DNA of 64,000 nt from Melitaea cinxia (Eukaryota > Arthropoda > Insecta > Lepidoptera > Nymphalidae), in NCBI RefSeq assembly GCF_905220565.1, contig NC_059412.1:12992125-13056124 (forward strand), in the 5' to 3' direction. The position numbers and the translations under genes were made by a program. Position 1 is the stretch's first letter. Each line of letters opens with the position of its first letter. Below the pieces are notes generated by a model. It was not told the origin of the DNA. It searched no databases and saw only the letters and a list, made by a program, of their open reading frames with translations. Positions 9,401 to 19,857 of this stretch are shown here, in pieces.

Positions 9401-10057
9401 TGCAATGTTTTAAAATATACGCATCCTGTTTTTGTTTGTCTGGGTCTGCATAAAAAAATTCAAAAAAAAAATCGCTTCAAATCAGACATAGCTAGTGCCA
9501 TACAGCCGAAACCTTTCTTGAGCCGATATAGTAACCTTTTTGGAAGCTTCTTCGCAGAATACGTAAAACAATTAAAATACATAGTAACAATAAAATTCTA
9601 CAATATCGACTTCAATTCCATTCATAGTACCTAAATCATATTCCTCAAAATTAAATTAGATTCACAGAGCCCACCTTAATTACGAAAAAAATATTAAGTA
9701 TCTACAATAATCGAAAACTACATCATCGTTAATAACAAACGATTTCAATAATTGCAAGAACCAAATTTGCTTATTTTTGGTTTTAGTTGATTTTGCTAAA
9801 TTATATTATTTGAAATGCACTTATTCTTTATAATGTCGCACGCTTAATCACATACTTTCGAGTGGGTAAGCTTAAAAAGGAAACACCAAAAGTTTTTGCT
9901 CTTTAATTAAAACAGTTTTAAATATATAAATCAATAAATTTTGAACTAAATATTATGTAAAATTGATACATTATCCTACCAGTGTTCAAGTTAATCATTT
10001 TTACCTCTACAAAGTTATTTTAAAATATTCTACCACTGTCTTAAGCACTGAAGCACA
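9400..10057. other. no gene seen
   Basis: AT-rich sequence with no supported gene or repeat boundary. Confidence 0.4.
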
Positions 10058-10793
10058 ATGGATTTAATTAAACAGTTAATTGCTGATATGTCAAAGGTTT
10101 TTCACGCTAAAATGGCTCAGTTTGAACTGGATCTTCAGCAAACAACTTGGCAAACAGCAAGTCCAAGTACGAAGCTGACCTTAGAATTTAAGGCATTTAA
10201 AGATTTTATTTTAACTGCATTAAAGTCACAGTTACAAGTAGAAGCACTTGCTGACATGTATGACCGGATGGAAATGAGAAACCGCCGGAAAATCCTCCTT
10301 GTTCATGGTTTGTCTGAAGAAGAAAATGACCCCGTCAAGGCTGTCTCAGATATGGTGACTAAGCATTTAAAATTATCCAACTTTAACGTCACTTTTTCTG
10401 TTAAACGGTGCCATCGGTTGGGTTAACACAACAAGAACTAGGCCAATTCTTATTAAGTTTTGTGATATGGAGTCTAGGAGCATGGTATGGAGCGCCAAAA
10501 CCTAAAATAAACAGGCATCACAGTATCAGAGTTCCTCACAAAAAGGCGTCATGATATCTTTATGATGGCACGGCGACGTTTCGGTATATCCAAATGCTGG
10601 ACGCAATGTGGTTGTGTTATTGTCCTGGGACAGGATGGCTTTACGATGTCGTGTTATGAGCATGGCAGACCTCGATGCCATTCCAATCCCAATCCAAGGT
10701 GCCGTCGAGCCTCCAGCAGCGGAAAATTTGAAAGAAAAGAAGACCACTGCGTCTACTACAACAAGGGCGAAAAAACCAGTAAGAAAGAATTAG
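10058..10793 (+). pseudogene. L1-ORF1-like RNA-binding protein pseudogene
   Basis: First frame: MDLIKQLIADMSKVFHAKMA, a predicted helical or coiled region, then MEMRNRRKILLVHGLSEEEN and SVKRCHRLG, resembling the RRM-like region of L1-type ORF1 proteins. A frameshift at about 10425 follows, then codons for RPILIKFCDMESRSMVWSA, ITVSEFLTKRRHDIFMMARR and finally MSMADLDAIPIPIQG, the C-terminal domain in other frames, ending at a TAG at 10791-10793. At least two frameshifts. I am fairly sure of the ORF1 type, unsure of the parent clade. Confidence 0.5.
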
Positions 10794-11180
10794 TATTTCT
10801 TTACGTAATATTTTGGTAATTTCTTTCAATTACTTACGGTAAATTTTACTCATTTTATGTATTCTTTGTTAATTATTAGTACTTGTATATTTACCATCTA
10901 TTCTTTGTATTATATTTAGTCTAAACTCTAATAAGTCTAAAATCTAACTATTTCTTTATTTACTATTTGTAAAAGGTAGATTTAAAAGTTTTTGGATGGT
11001 TACTTTTGCTGATATTGTTATTTGTATAAGGGTTGATGACAATAATTAAAAATCAATAATATAATATGATTTATTAATGTATGACTATGACTTATTAAAT
11101 TAAAATGTATTTGTTTTTCTACAAAAGTAGCGGATTATAAATATTTTCATTAAAATAAAAACTCAAAATACTGTCGTCGG
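10794..11180. other. no gene seen
   Basis: AT-rich (over 70% A+T by eye) without recognisable features; may contain the left end of the ISL2EU-like element. Confidence 0.35.
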
Positions 11181-11372
11181 CCATGTTACATGAAACGTCA
11201 ATAAGAGCGTCTGACGTCACATCTATTTAAATAGAATACTAGTAATTCTTAGCCTACTAAGTTTACTTGTGTTTTGGTTCAATTTTCGTAGTTTATTTCT
11301 GTTACTACACGATATTTGGATAAATTATGTCTCAGTTATTTATTTTTAGTAAATCTGAATTATTTGCTTACG

Positions 11373-11500
11373 ATGGAACAAGGATTCATCAAGGCAGATA
11401 GTTCAAATTTGCCTAGAATTGATTTACTAATGTTGGGCGAGTTTCTTGCATCGAATGAAGACTTTTGTGCAGTAAAATTTCGAAATGTTACGACTTCTTC
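11373..11500 (+). pseudogene. YqaJ exonuclease gene A, exon 1
   Basis: ATG at 11373 opens MEQGFIKADSSNLPRIDLLM, GEFLASNEDFCAVKFRNV, then a consensus donor GTAAGT at 11501. This matches the N-terminus of insect YqaJ-domain proteins as I remember them. The following exon, which normally carries a SWIM-type zinc finger, is not found before 11760, so it has been deleted. Confidence 0.55.
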
Positions 11501-11761
11501 GTAAGTACGCACCATTTATTTCACAATTTATTAAAAAAATCGTGTAATTTAGTATATAAGCATTCACAAAATCTACATTTATCGTAGTTAGTTTCTATTA
11601 CCTAATGTAACTTTAATTATTAAATGCATTTGCATGTGTATTTGAACAATAACATTGTTACATCTAAACAGAAATTATTTTTATGTAGATTTTACTGAGA
11701 AGAGTAAGGAGGACAGTCGATGATTAAAAAAAAAAAAAAAAACTATTAAATATCTTGTATA

Positions 11762-12326
11762 AAAGTCAGTACACAAATGAATGCTACTGGAAAAAGTCGG
11801 TATTATCAAGAGTTGGCACAACTATAAAATACACCACATCACGGGACTTATCCAAGAGTAGCCCTAGCTTGCCATCAAATGATGTAGTCCTTAAAAAGTT
11901 TTTAGAAGTAGGAAGAACAGAAAACCTTAAAATTTGTGAACTGTTAAAAATCAGTCAAACTATACATGTAATGACACAGAAGGTGTATCTATGCATTATC
12001 TTGTATTAAAATACAAGGACAAATCTTGTGACTCATTAAAAAAAAAAACAATTTGACTGATGCAGTTATAAGAAGTATAGAAGAACAAACCAGACAAAAA
12101 CATCAAACCAGTCTCTGGTATGAACTAAGAAATGGTCGTATAACAGCTTCAAGGGCTTATGAGGTGAGTCGCTGTAAGACTAATGATGGGTCACGTATTT
12201 CTTTAATCATGGGTGCAAAAATTCCAAATATAGCAGCCATGAAACATGGTTAAATTTTAGAGAATGAAGTACGGGAAACTGTAACTTTAAAACTCGGAAT
12301 AAAAATAAGAAAGTGTGGTCTATTAA
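11762..12326 (+). pseudogene. YqaJ exonuclease gene A, central part
   Basis: Reads ECYWKKSVLSRVGTTIKYTT, then ICELLKISQTIHV with a frameshift near 11975, then MHYLVLKYKDKSCDSL, a stop, and EEQTRQKHQTSLWYELRNGR followed by ITASRAYEVSRCKT, the start of the lambda-exonuclease-like YqaJ fold. It is cut at about 12327 by a non-LTR element; the codons resume at 13460. Confidence 0.65.
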
Positions 12327-12327
12327 T

Positions 12328-13023
12328 ATCCTTCGTAATCGTCGCTTAGATGAATCACTTCTGCCACCTATTATTTTTAACAACAATATCATTCCTTACA
12401 GTACAGAAGTAAAAAATTTAGGCATCATTTTTGACCGAAATTTAGCTTGGAATTCACAAGTAGAGGAACTAAGCCGTAAGATGTTTTGTGCGATCAGTTC
12501 TTTGCGCAGGTTACGAAATATTTTACCTATCCCCACAAAGATTGTGTTAGCAAAAACGATCCTTCTACCTATCCTTGATTATGCCGACACCTGCTATCTT
12601 GACCTAAGGGAAGACCAACTTAATAAACTCGAGCGGATTCAAAATCTCTCTATTCGGTTTATTTTTAGGTTAAGGAAATATGACCACATCTCTGATTTTC
12701 GAAAGCAACTCGGGTGGCTCCCAATTAGGTTCCGCCGAAATACTCACTGTCTATCGCTTCTCTACTGTTCACTGTTCAATCCGAAGACGCCTTGCTACTT
12801 AAAAGAACGCTTTGAATTATTATCGAATTCTCACGATCGGTCTCTCCGCTCTGATAGTAACCTCCTTCTTAAAATTCCATCTCATTCTTCTTCTTTTTAC
12901 TCTAACTCATTCTCTGTCCAAGCGGCCCGACTATGGAATTCTTTACCCGTAAGTATACGGCGTGCACAATCATTAGAGTCATTTAAGAGCCATTTGAAAG
13001 ACCATTACTTAAAGTTGCTATAA
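12328..13023 (+). pseudogene. non-LTR ORF2 C-terminal fragment (post-RT region)
   Basis: Open frame of about 230 codons containing EVKNLGIIFDRNLAWNSQVE, KTILLPILDYADTCYLDL, LNKLERIQNLSIRFIF and AARLWNSLPVSIRRAQS. These are standard landmarks of the thumb and C-terminus in Jockey/CR1-type ORF2 proteins. The catalytic RT core and endonuclease are missing (5' truncation). The retained reading frame is clean, so the insertion may be fairly recent. Confidence 0.75.
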
Positions 13024-13459
13024 TGTCGTTACTGATTTAGTGCTATATTTCTCTTGTACTCTGTCGTTTATATTTATAATATCTATTAGTTGTTTATATT
13101 GTATGTATGTATGTATGAATCTATGTATGTATGTATGTATGTTTATGTATGTTTATGTATGTACTCTTATATGTAGTTTCATGCCTGTAATTATATCTAT
13201 TTAAGTGTATCTATAGTTATATAATTATATGTGTTTACATATATTATTTTAAAGTACACCTCTATGCCGCTTTATTCTTATTCATGTCCTTTTTCTAAAG
13301 GTTGTCTGGAAGAGATCGCTCTTTAGCGATAAGACCGCCTTTTGTACATTCATTTTTTGTTATTATTATTATTATTATTATTTCTCGCTTGTTTCTTTTC
13401 CTTTTATGTTATTTGTATTGTTTTTGGTTGTACAATAAAGTATATTTGTATTGTATTGT
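12328..13459 (+). mobile_element. 5'-truncated non-LTR retrotransposon with TTGTA-type tail
   Basis: Contains the C-terminal RT part of a LINE and a 3' UTR of about 430 bases. The UTR includes TATG microsatellites (13105-13160), CAATAAAG and a TATTTGTATTGTATTGTAT tail. It interrupts YqaJ gene A between CGLLI and the codons for PIIADSPVG. Truncation at the 5' side and a short tandem 3' tail are typical of target-primed reverse transcription. Confidence 0.75.
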
Positions 13460-13748
13460 ATCCAAAAACTATCCAATAATAGCTGATTCACCAGTTGGAA
13501 TATGTAAAGATGCAGTAGTTGAAATTAAGTGTCCAACAACTCCCAAGACCTACAATACATATATCCAAGATGGAAAACCGACAAAGAAGCGCTATGCTCA
13601 GGTTCAATTACAAATGTACTTGGCGGGATTCAGCAATTGGCTATGCAAAACTGACACTTGCTCAAGCAACTTCGCATCATATAAAAATGTGGAAATTATA
13701 AATGTTGCATACAATGAAACTTATTTGTATGAAATAATAAATATTTAA
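13460..13748 (+). pseudogene. YqaJ exonuclease gene A, catalytic C-terminal part
   Basis: Resumes after the LINE with ADSPVGICKDAVVEIKCPTT, carrying the E-x-K catalytic signature of the YqaJ/PD-(D/E)XK fold, then YAQVQLQMYLAG with the conserved Q-x-Q helix, and ends YNETYLYEIINI at 13748. With the LINE ignored, this continues the frame before 12327. Confidence 0.7.
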
Positions 13749-14324
13749 GTGGGTTATTGGAAAACCAGTGTGTATCCATCGTTATATAATGTTATATAGT
13801 TGGTTTACAAATAATATGCTGTCCTTATCAATATTATATTTTTATGAAATCTCCCCGTTGTAAAAAAAAAATAAGTATGCAGCAAACTACGATTTCTTTA
13901 ATTCAGAATGTTAAAGAAAAACTTTTTGTTATAAAAACTACATTTTTAGAATTTAGATTTTTTGAAACCTTGGAATCAATACATGCTAAGAAAAATAAAA
14001 GTAGTAAATAATAAATCAGCCAACAAAATTTTGTATTTCTTAATAATACAGTGATTGAAGATTACATATTACATTCATTAATAGTATATTTGTGTAATAA
14101 AAAATAGCCAGTTATCTTAAGGTAAAGAAACTAGTCAACTTTCAAACTGGCACAGGTTTACAAGTTGTAAAATTCACAAATAAAAGAGCCAAATACATTT
14201 ATAGTTACTCTACTCCCATGAGACATTGCATGATTTTTTAATAATCGACTACTACTACCTTCCAAATTAACAAGCTAGGAAATACTCATTGACATTATTA
14301 AAATTAGACTACTAATTATGTTTA
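13749..14324. other. no gene; intergenic part of the ISL2EU-like element
   Basis: AT-rich spacer between the 3' end of the exonuclease gene and the 3' end of the convergent transposase remnant. Confidence 0.4.
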
Positions 14325-14436
14325 CTATTTAATAAGAGAGTCTTGCAAGTTAATTAAACCACATGCTATGGTTATAACATCATCAAGTACTTTAATCAAT
14401 GTGTTGAACTCTCTTAATCGTCTGATCACCCTTTTA
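14325..14436 (-). pseudogene. ISL2EU-like transposase, C-terminal end
   Basis: Minus-strand codons read RVIRRLREFNTLIKVLDDVI, then TIACGLINLQDSLIK and a stop at 14325. The helix plus NLQDSLIK ending is the familiar C-terminus of THAP/DDE_4 transposases. It is interrupted on its upstream side by the Harbinger element at the TTA 14434-14436. Confidence 0.55.
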
Positions 14437-14629
14437 GGGCGGCTTGCAGCGTGTGTTAAATCTAGATTTAAAACTCGATTTTGCCTTAACCCTTTAACGG
14501 TCACCTTGACTTTTTTTTTAATATGCAATTTATTTTAAGTAATATATATTTTTTGGCCCGAATTAAAAAACACTGTCAAAGTAAAATAAATCTAGACTGC
14601 ATATTTTTCGAGAAAATCCAAAAAAACAA

Positions 14630-14705
14630 GTGGCCAGTAGACTGGCCACTGACCGATCTGCACCACTCACTATCACGGCAAGTTCACTGGCCAGTAAACT
14701 GGACA
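14630..14705. repeat. piggyBac left subterminal palindromes
   Basis: GTGGCCAGTAGACTGGCCAC (14630-14649) is a near-perfect palindrome; ACTGGCCAGTAAACTGGAC (about 14685-14703) is a related copy. Their relatives lie near the right end. Likely transposase contact sites (inference). Confidence 0.6.
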
Positions 14706-15199
14706 TGCACAAAAAAAGTACATTTAGAAGGAAATAGAATAAAAAAACAATACGTAGCCATCAGCCTTATATTTCAGGACATGAATAATCACATTTCCAT
14801 AGTTTGAACTATGTTACGATAAAGTTTTCTTCTAAAAATAATCACATTTTAACAAAAAGTTCTTTTAAAAATATTCATCGTTTTAACTTTAGATACATAT
14901 TATAAACGAAAAATTCTTCTTAAATTTAATAATTTTTTAAATCCTATAATTATAAAATCTTAATCGGTTTGTAAAATTGTCAAATACTCATTATGTTACC
15001 TTTAGGAATTACAAATCAAAATTTCTTCTTTCAAAAATATAAAACTAACAGAAAATTCTTCCTCTTAAATTTAATAAACTTTTTAATCCTATTTTTATAA
15101 AATCTTAATCAGTCATTAAAAAAATCTACAAATATTCATTGTTTTAGCTTTAGAAATAACAAAACAAAAACTCTTCTAAAAATATAACCTTGCAAAAAA

Positions 15200-17510
15200 T
15201 TAGATTTTCTTTTTCATTCCTGAATTATGAAATGGTACAAAGCATTCTACACATAAGGCGACATTGCACTTAACACATTCATAGGTACTTCTCTTTGGCT
15301 TAGAAGCAGTACTGCAATATCTGCATCGTCTTAAATTTTTCTTGGTTGACTTTATTGGCCTGTGGTCATTCTCATCATCGTCATTTTGAATAGGTACAGA
15401 GGGTTTTTCATCTCCAATAAGTTCATCAGCTAATTTGCTCCTGAATATCAAATGAGTCATGGGTTTTGTACCCCCAGGGTAAGCCTTCGTCCAGGTATCC
15501 TTGTAAACAATGTAGGAGTTGACAATCGCAGATTCAATTAAATAAAACCAAATTTTCATCCACCAACGTCGTGATTTCCACGATATATTATAGGATGCCA
15601 TGTGTTGATCAAATTTATCAACCCCTCCCATGTATTTATTATAATCGATAATAGGACTAGGACAGGCGACTTGTTCCTTATTACCCTGACTATTAGTACG
15701 GCGCACATATCCTTTTTTGCTTGGGTTATGCATATTTGAAGCAACACAAACTGCTTTTTTCCCTCGGTCTCTCCATTTACTAACAGAAATGTTGGATTTC
15801 GTCATTGCGCAAGCACTATCACCCAAAGCCATGGTCCGGTCAAGGGGAAGTTTATTAGACGGGAAGAATTTTCTTGTAGGCATAATAGTACCAACAGCGA
15901 AAATTTTTTTTCGCAACAGCTTGACTAATAAAGGCAGAGAAGTAAAAAATCTATCAAAAAATATGCAATAACCCAGATGCTCAAACATTCCAGCTAATTT
16001 CATAACAACTGTTTCGCCCAGACTCATTTCCCTCTCAACTTGTAACTTTCCTTCGTAAACATCAAAGTTAATCATGTAACCCGTTACAGCGCAGCATATT
16101 ACCCACACTTTGAAGCCACGCTTTATTGGCTTCAGTGGCATATATTGTTTTAATGTTGATCTACCTTTGAATGCTATCATACTTTCGTCTATTGAGAGTT
16201 GCTGATGCGGACTAAAAACAGAAGAAAAAATCTGTGAAAAATGGGTGAGCAGAGGTCTTATTTTGAATAGGCGATCGTAACCTGCGTTGCCCCTGGGGAT
16301 CATTTTTTCATTATCGTTCACATGCAAAAATCTCATTATTTTTAAAAATCGGCGCATGCTCATGACACTGCTAATTCTTGGCACATGAAAATTTGTATCT
16401 TGCGACCAATAAAGCCTTAGGGAGGGTAAACTGTGGAACCCCATAATTATCAAAATCCCTATGAACTTCTTCAGCTCCTCTTCCGTTAGGTTCAGAGTCT
16501 GATGGCACTGTGTGGCATATCTGTTACTTTCAGTAATCATGAGATTGAAAAAAAAAGGTGTCAAGAAAAGGGTAAGTATTTGTAGTGGTGACTGTAAATT
16601 GACTTCTGTATTTATTCCAACATAATTTTTGAAAGTACTATTTTTGAAAATAGGTGGCTCACGAAAATGTTTATTGCTCCACTTATTTAGATCATCGTTT
16701 ACCTCAATAGTACTTGGGGCTACTTGAGGATGGGGTGGTAGGGGCGAAGACGGGGGTGGGGGCGACGGCGACGGAGGTGGTGGCGGTGACGACGGGGGTG
16801 GTGGCGGCGGCAACGGGGGTGATAGTGGCGACTGCGGCAGCGACGATGAGGATGTTAAATTTAGTGAAGGTGATGATGTAGAGGGAGGAGGTTCTGACAA
16901 ACGTGATGGTCCTGGCAGTTGGTCTCGGTTTCTCCTACGGGTACTACAGCTACTGGCATTATTGGTGATGATACTGTCGTTGAAACAGTCTTCACCATCA
17001 GAATCACCACCAACGTCAGAATGGACGGCCTGGTCATCTGTGATGCCCATAAAATCATTCCACTGGTCTTCATCAAGTGCTTCCAACTCCGAGTAAGTGT
17101 AGCTTTTTCTAAAGCAAAGAAAATTTCGTTTGTTAATATAAAATTAAAAGATTTTTATTAACGTTTCAACACTGGCACGAAAATGCACGAAAAAAGTACT
17201 AAAACTGGCGGGATTTTGGGTTATAACTACCGAACCAGAATGGTTGTGATTAATCTATTAATTAATATAAAAAAAAGCTTATTATTATATTGCAAATAAT
17301 ATTATTTCAAGTGATCACACCAAAACAAAAACTTTATGCAGTAGTTCAAAGTTACATATGTAATTTTTAGGTTATGTTTTTCTCAAAGACCGACTGGCAT
17401 TCAATCGTTCATAAATCACATTTTTATTATAAAACTATATCATTATTGGGAATAACATTAAAGCTTAAACTATAATCAATAAGTTTTACTCACCTGTTAA
17501 AGCCAGACAT
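15200..17510 (-). CDS. piggyBac transposase (PGBD4-like), two exons, intact frame
   Basis: Cuts and pastes its element at TTAA. Exon 1 is 17510-17494 (MSGFN plus two bases), donor GTGAGT; exon 2 starts at 17108 after TTTGCTTTAG and reads KSYTYSELEALDEDQW, giving about 641 residues. Domains in order: acidic N-terminus, proline-rich linker (roughly residues 80-135), DDE_Tnp_1_7 domain with the catalytic Ds in SIDESMIAFKGR, YCIFFDRFFTSLPLL and YNKYMGGVDKFDQH, and a C-terminal cysteine-rich domain with CRYCS, CVKCNVALCVECFVPFH. No stop or frameshift is visible. The frame without exon 1 begins at a TTG, so the spliced start is preferred. It is antisense to the host Harbinger transposase and could be active; I have no expression evidence. 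Confidence 0.9.
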
Positions 17511-17586
17511 ATTTATTTTCACTTTAGCACATCAAAAAACATCCTGCACTCGCGCGGTGACAGTAAAAACTACGCTGCGGGCGCAC

Positions 17587-17777
17587 AGTGGTCAGTATAC
17601 TGGCCACCGTGAAAAATGGCGCGAAATTTCTTGAGCGCGCAACTAAAACGAACGCTGGCTAGCTTACAGGCCAGCGTGCTTCAACACAAGTCGGAAAAGT
17701 GCATAAGGTTGAACTTCGGAACAAAACTGTATTTAATTTCGACCTTAACGTAACAGTCCAGTTTACTGGCCACTTTG
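17587..17777. repeat. piggyBac right subterminal palindromes
   Basis: Three GGCCAGT-based imperfect palindromes: TGGTCAGTATACTGGCCA (about 17589-17606), CGCTGGCTAGCTTACAGGCC (from 17653) and AGTCCAGTTTACTGGCCACT (about 17755-17774). The last is the reverse complement of the second left-end copy. Confidence 0.6.
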
Positions 17778-17979
17778 TATGAGCCGTCCTATAAGGGGTT
17801 AAATCAGATTGAATGTCTTGCACGTCATCGATTTAGCTTAAATCTCGATTCAAATAAACGTCAAAGTTAAATCGGCACCAGAGTCGGTTTAGCGTAATTA
17901 AATCTCGATTTTGTTAACCATCATTTGCGAATACCTACGCGACGTTATTGTTTATTTGTTCGTTTCTTTCTGTTGTCTA

Positions 17980-19816
17980 ATGAAAATGGATTTTCCTTTG
18001 GACCATGAGTACTATTTGTTATCAGATGATGATGAAGAAATCCTGCAGTATTTGGAAACGCCGTTTTTCTTTCGAAGAGTCTTTGTTCAAAGTGATTTGT
18101 TCAGTTCATTACGAGAAGACGAATTTTTGAAAAGGTTTCGCTTAAGTAAACAAAGCGCAGTGTTCCTGCTTGATAAAATTGTTCATAATTTTCCAAATGA
18201 TGTCAACAGGTGAGCTAATTAATGGTAGTTTTGCAAGTTCAAATAAACATAACCATAAAGGTATGCAGCTAACCTAAAATATCAATCATAAATTTTGTTA
18301 TATGTTTAGGAACCGAAACGCTGTATCACCAATGAACCAGCTCTTATGCACATTAAGATATTTCGCAACTGGTAGCCAACTAACTGCTTGTGGCGATGTC
18401 ATTGGAGCTCATGAGTCTACCGCCTGTAGAATATTACACCGAGTGACACACGCTATTGCCTTTTTATATTCAGATTTTATAAAAATGCCCATTACTGCTA
18501 CTGAACAAAACAGTGTCGGGGCTAAGTTTTACGATGTAGCAAAATTTCCCCGTGTCATTGGGGCAATAGATTGCACCCATATAAAAATTTTATCTCCAGG
18601 TAAGTTTCCAGAAATGTTTTTTCATTGCATTTTGTAAAATTTACTTATTAAATAACTATGTTATCTATTATCAATAGGTGGTGAACATGCAGAAATTTAT
18701 AGGAATAGAAAAGGATACTTTTCCATTAATACCCAGTGCATATGTTCAGCCAATTTTCCTTTTTTTGATGTAGTGGCCCGTTGGCATGGTTCAGTACATG
18801 CCAATATTTGGGATAACTGTGCACAAAAGAGAAACTTTGTACAGGTATTTAAGATACATACCTACTTAATTCATATAAATATTTAAACAATAATTTTTCT
18901 TAGCATGTATCGAACATATACTTAGCTAGTATTTCTGATATAATAATTATGTTTGCTCCTTCTTTTTTTTTTAATTCGGTTAAAAAATAGTATAATGTCT
19001 CTAAAAATCTCTTCACTTTTCAGGGAGTTTACAATGACAAATTATTGGTTGGGGATAGTGGTTATGCACAGACTAGATATATGATGACACCTTTACCTGA
19101 AAATGCACCTAGTACTAGAGGTGAAAAACTATATCAAGAATCACAGATAAGAACTAGAAATGTGATAGAACGTGCATTTGGTATATGGAAGAGAAGATTT
19201 CCTATTCTATCAAAGGGCATTAATGTGAAATTAAAAAGAGTGCCAGGTAAAATATATTTATGGGTACCTATTAGCCCGTTTAGCCCGACTAGCCCGTTGG
19301 CGCAGTTTGTAGTGACCCTGCTTTCTGCTCCGAGGGTTGTGGGTTCGATTCCCACCTCGAGTCTGGGTGTAATATAAATATTTATTTATATATTTATATA
19401 TGTATTATTTATAAGTATGTTTATCGAAAAAAAAAAAATATGTAGCTATACCAGTCGGCTGTTACCTATAACACAAGCATTAAGTTGCTTACTTTAGGAA
19501 CAGACGACCGTGTGTGTATTGTGTAGATATTTATTTATTTATATTTATTTATTTATTATTATTACACTGTCAATAATTAAAATAAAAAATAATGCTAATA
19601 TGTAACATTTGTTTCTTTGCTATTACAGGAATTATCATTGCTACTGCAGTTCTACATAATATTGCAATTCTCCAAAAGGATTTGATACCACCGCCTGAGG
19701 GTAGAGAAGAACCATATACCCTTGAGATGCCAGTTAACAATACTACTTTGCCTAGAAGTATAACAGGCAATATTGAAAGAACGTTATTAATAAATAATTA
19801 TTTTGCCAGGTTATAA
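17980..19816 (+). CDS. Harbinger DDE_4 transposase, five exons, one catalytic D missing
   Basis: Exons 17980-18209, 18310-18599, 18678-18844, 19024-19246 and 19629-19816, all with GT-AG borders, join to a 365-codon frame without stops. Landmarks: FRLSKQSAVFLLDKI, RYFATGSQLTACGDVIGAHE (helix-turn-helix region), RVIGAIDCTHIKI (first D), GEHAEIYRNRKGYFSINTQ, DVVARWHGSVHANIW, GDSGYAQTRYMMTPL, RNVIERAFGIWKRRFP (E) and IATAVLHNIAILQ. In this family the VARW motif is followed by GS-x-HD; here the D codon is absent (SVHANIW), so the second catalytic residue seems lost by a 3-base deletion. The fourth intron carries a SINE. Its 3' end faces the Myb-like gene, 41 bases away. Confidence 0.85.
19265..19565 (+). 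mobile_element. tRNA-derived SINE in a Harbinger intron
   Basis: Pol III promoter boxes are evident: A box TGGCGCAGTTTG at 19298-19309 and B box GGTTCGATTCC at 19342-19352. An AT-rich body follows, then a second conserved block (TAACACAAGCATTAAGTTGC) and a TATTTATTTAT tail. The layout matches a very common lepidopteran SINE as I recall it. It lies wholly within intron 4 of the transposase, so splicing could remove it. Confidence 0.75.
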
Positions 19817-19857
19817 TAAAAAATTAATAAAAGACTAAATAAAACTTGTTGTGTACT

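Larger units (their letters stand above)
14490..17798 (-). mobile_element. piggyBac element, apparently intact, TTAA target duplication
   Basis: Flanked by TTAA at 14486-14489 and 17799-17802. The left end starts CCCTTTAACGGTCA and the right end (reverse complement) CCCCTTATAGGACGG: short, imperfect terminal repeats. It contains one gene with an intact frame. Palindromic subterminal repeats lie inside both ends. It sits 53 bases inside the Harbinger left end. Confidence 0.92.

Noticed and set aside
13105..13160. TATG microsatellite as an independent feature
   Set aside because: It lies within the 3' UTR of the non-LTR element and is reported there.
16919..17161. Plus-strand frame overlapping the piggyBac transposase start
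   Set aside because: It is the antisense of the transposase N-terminus and has no independent signal.
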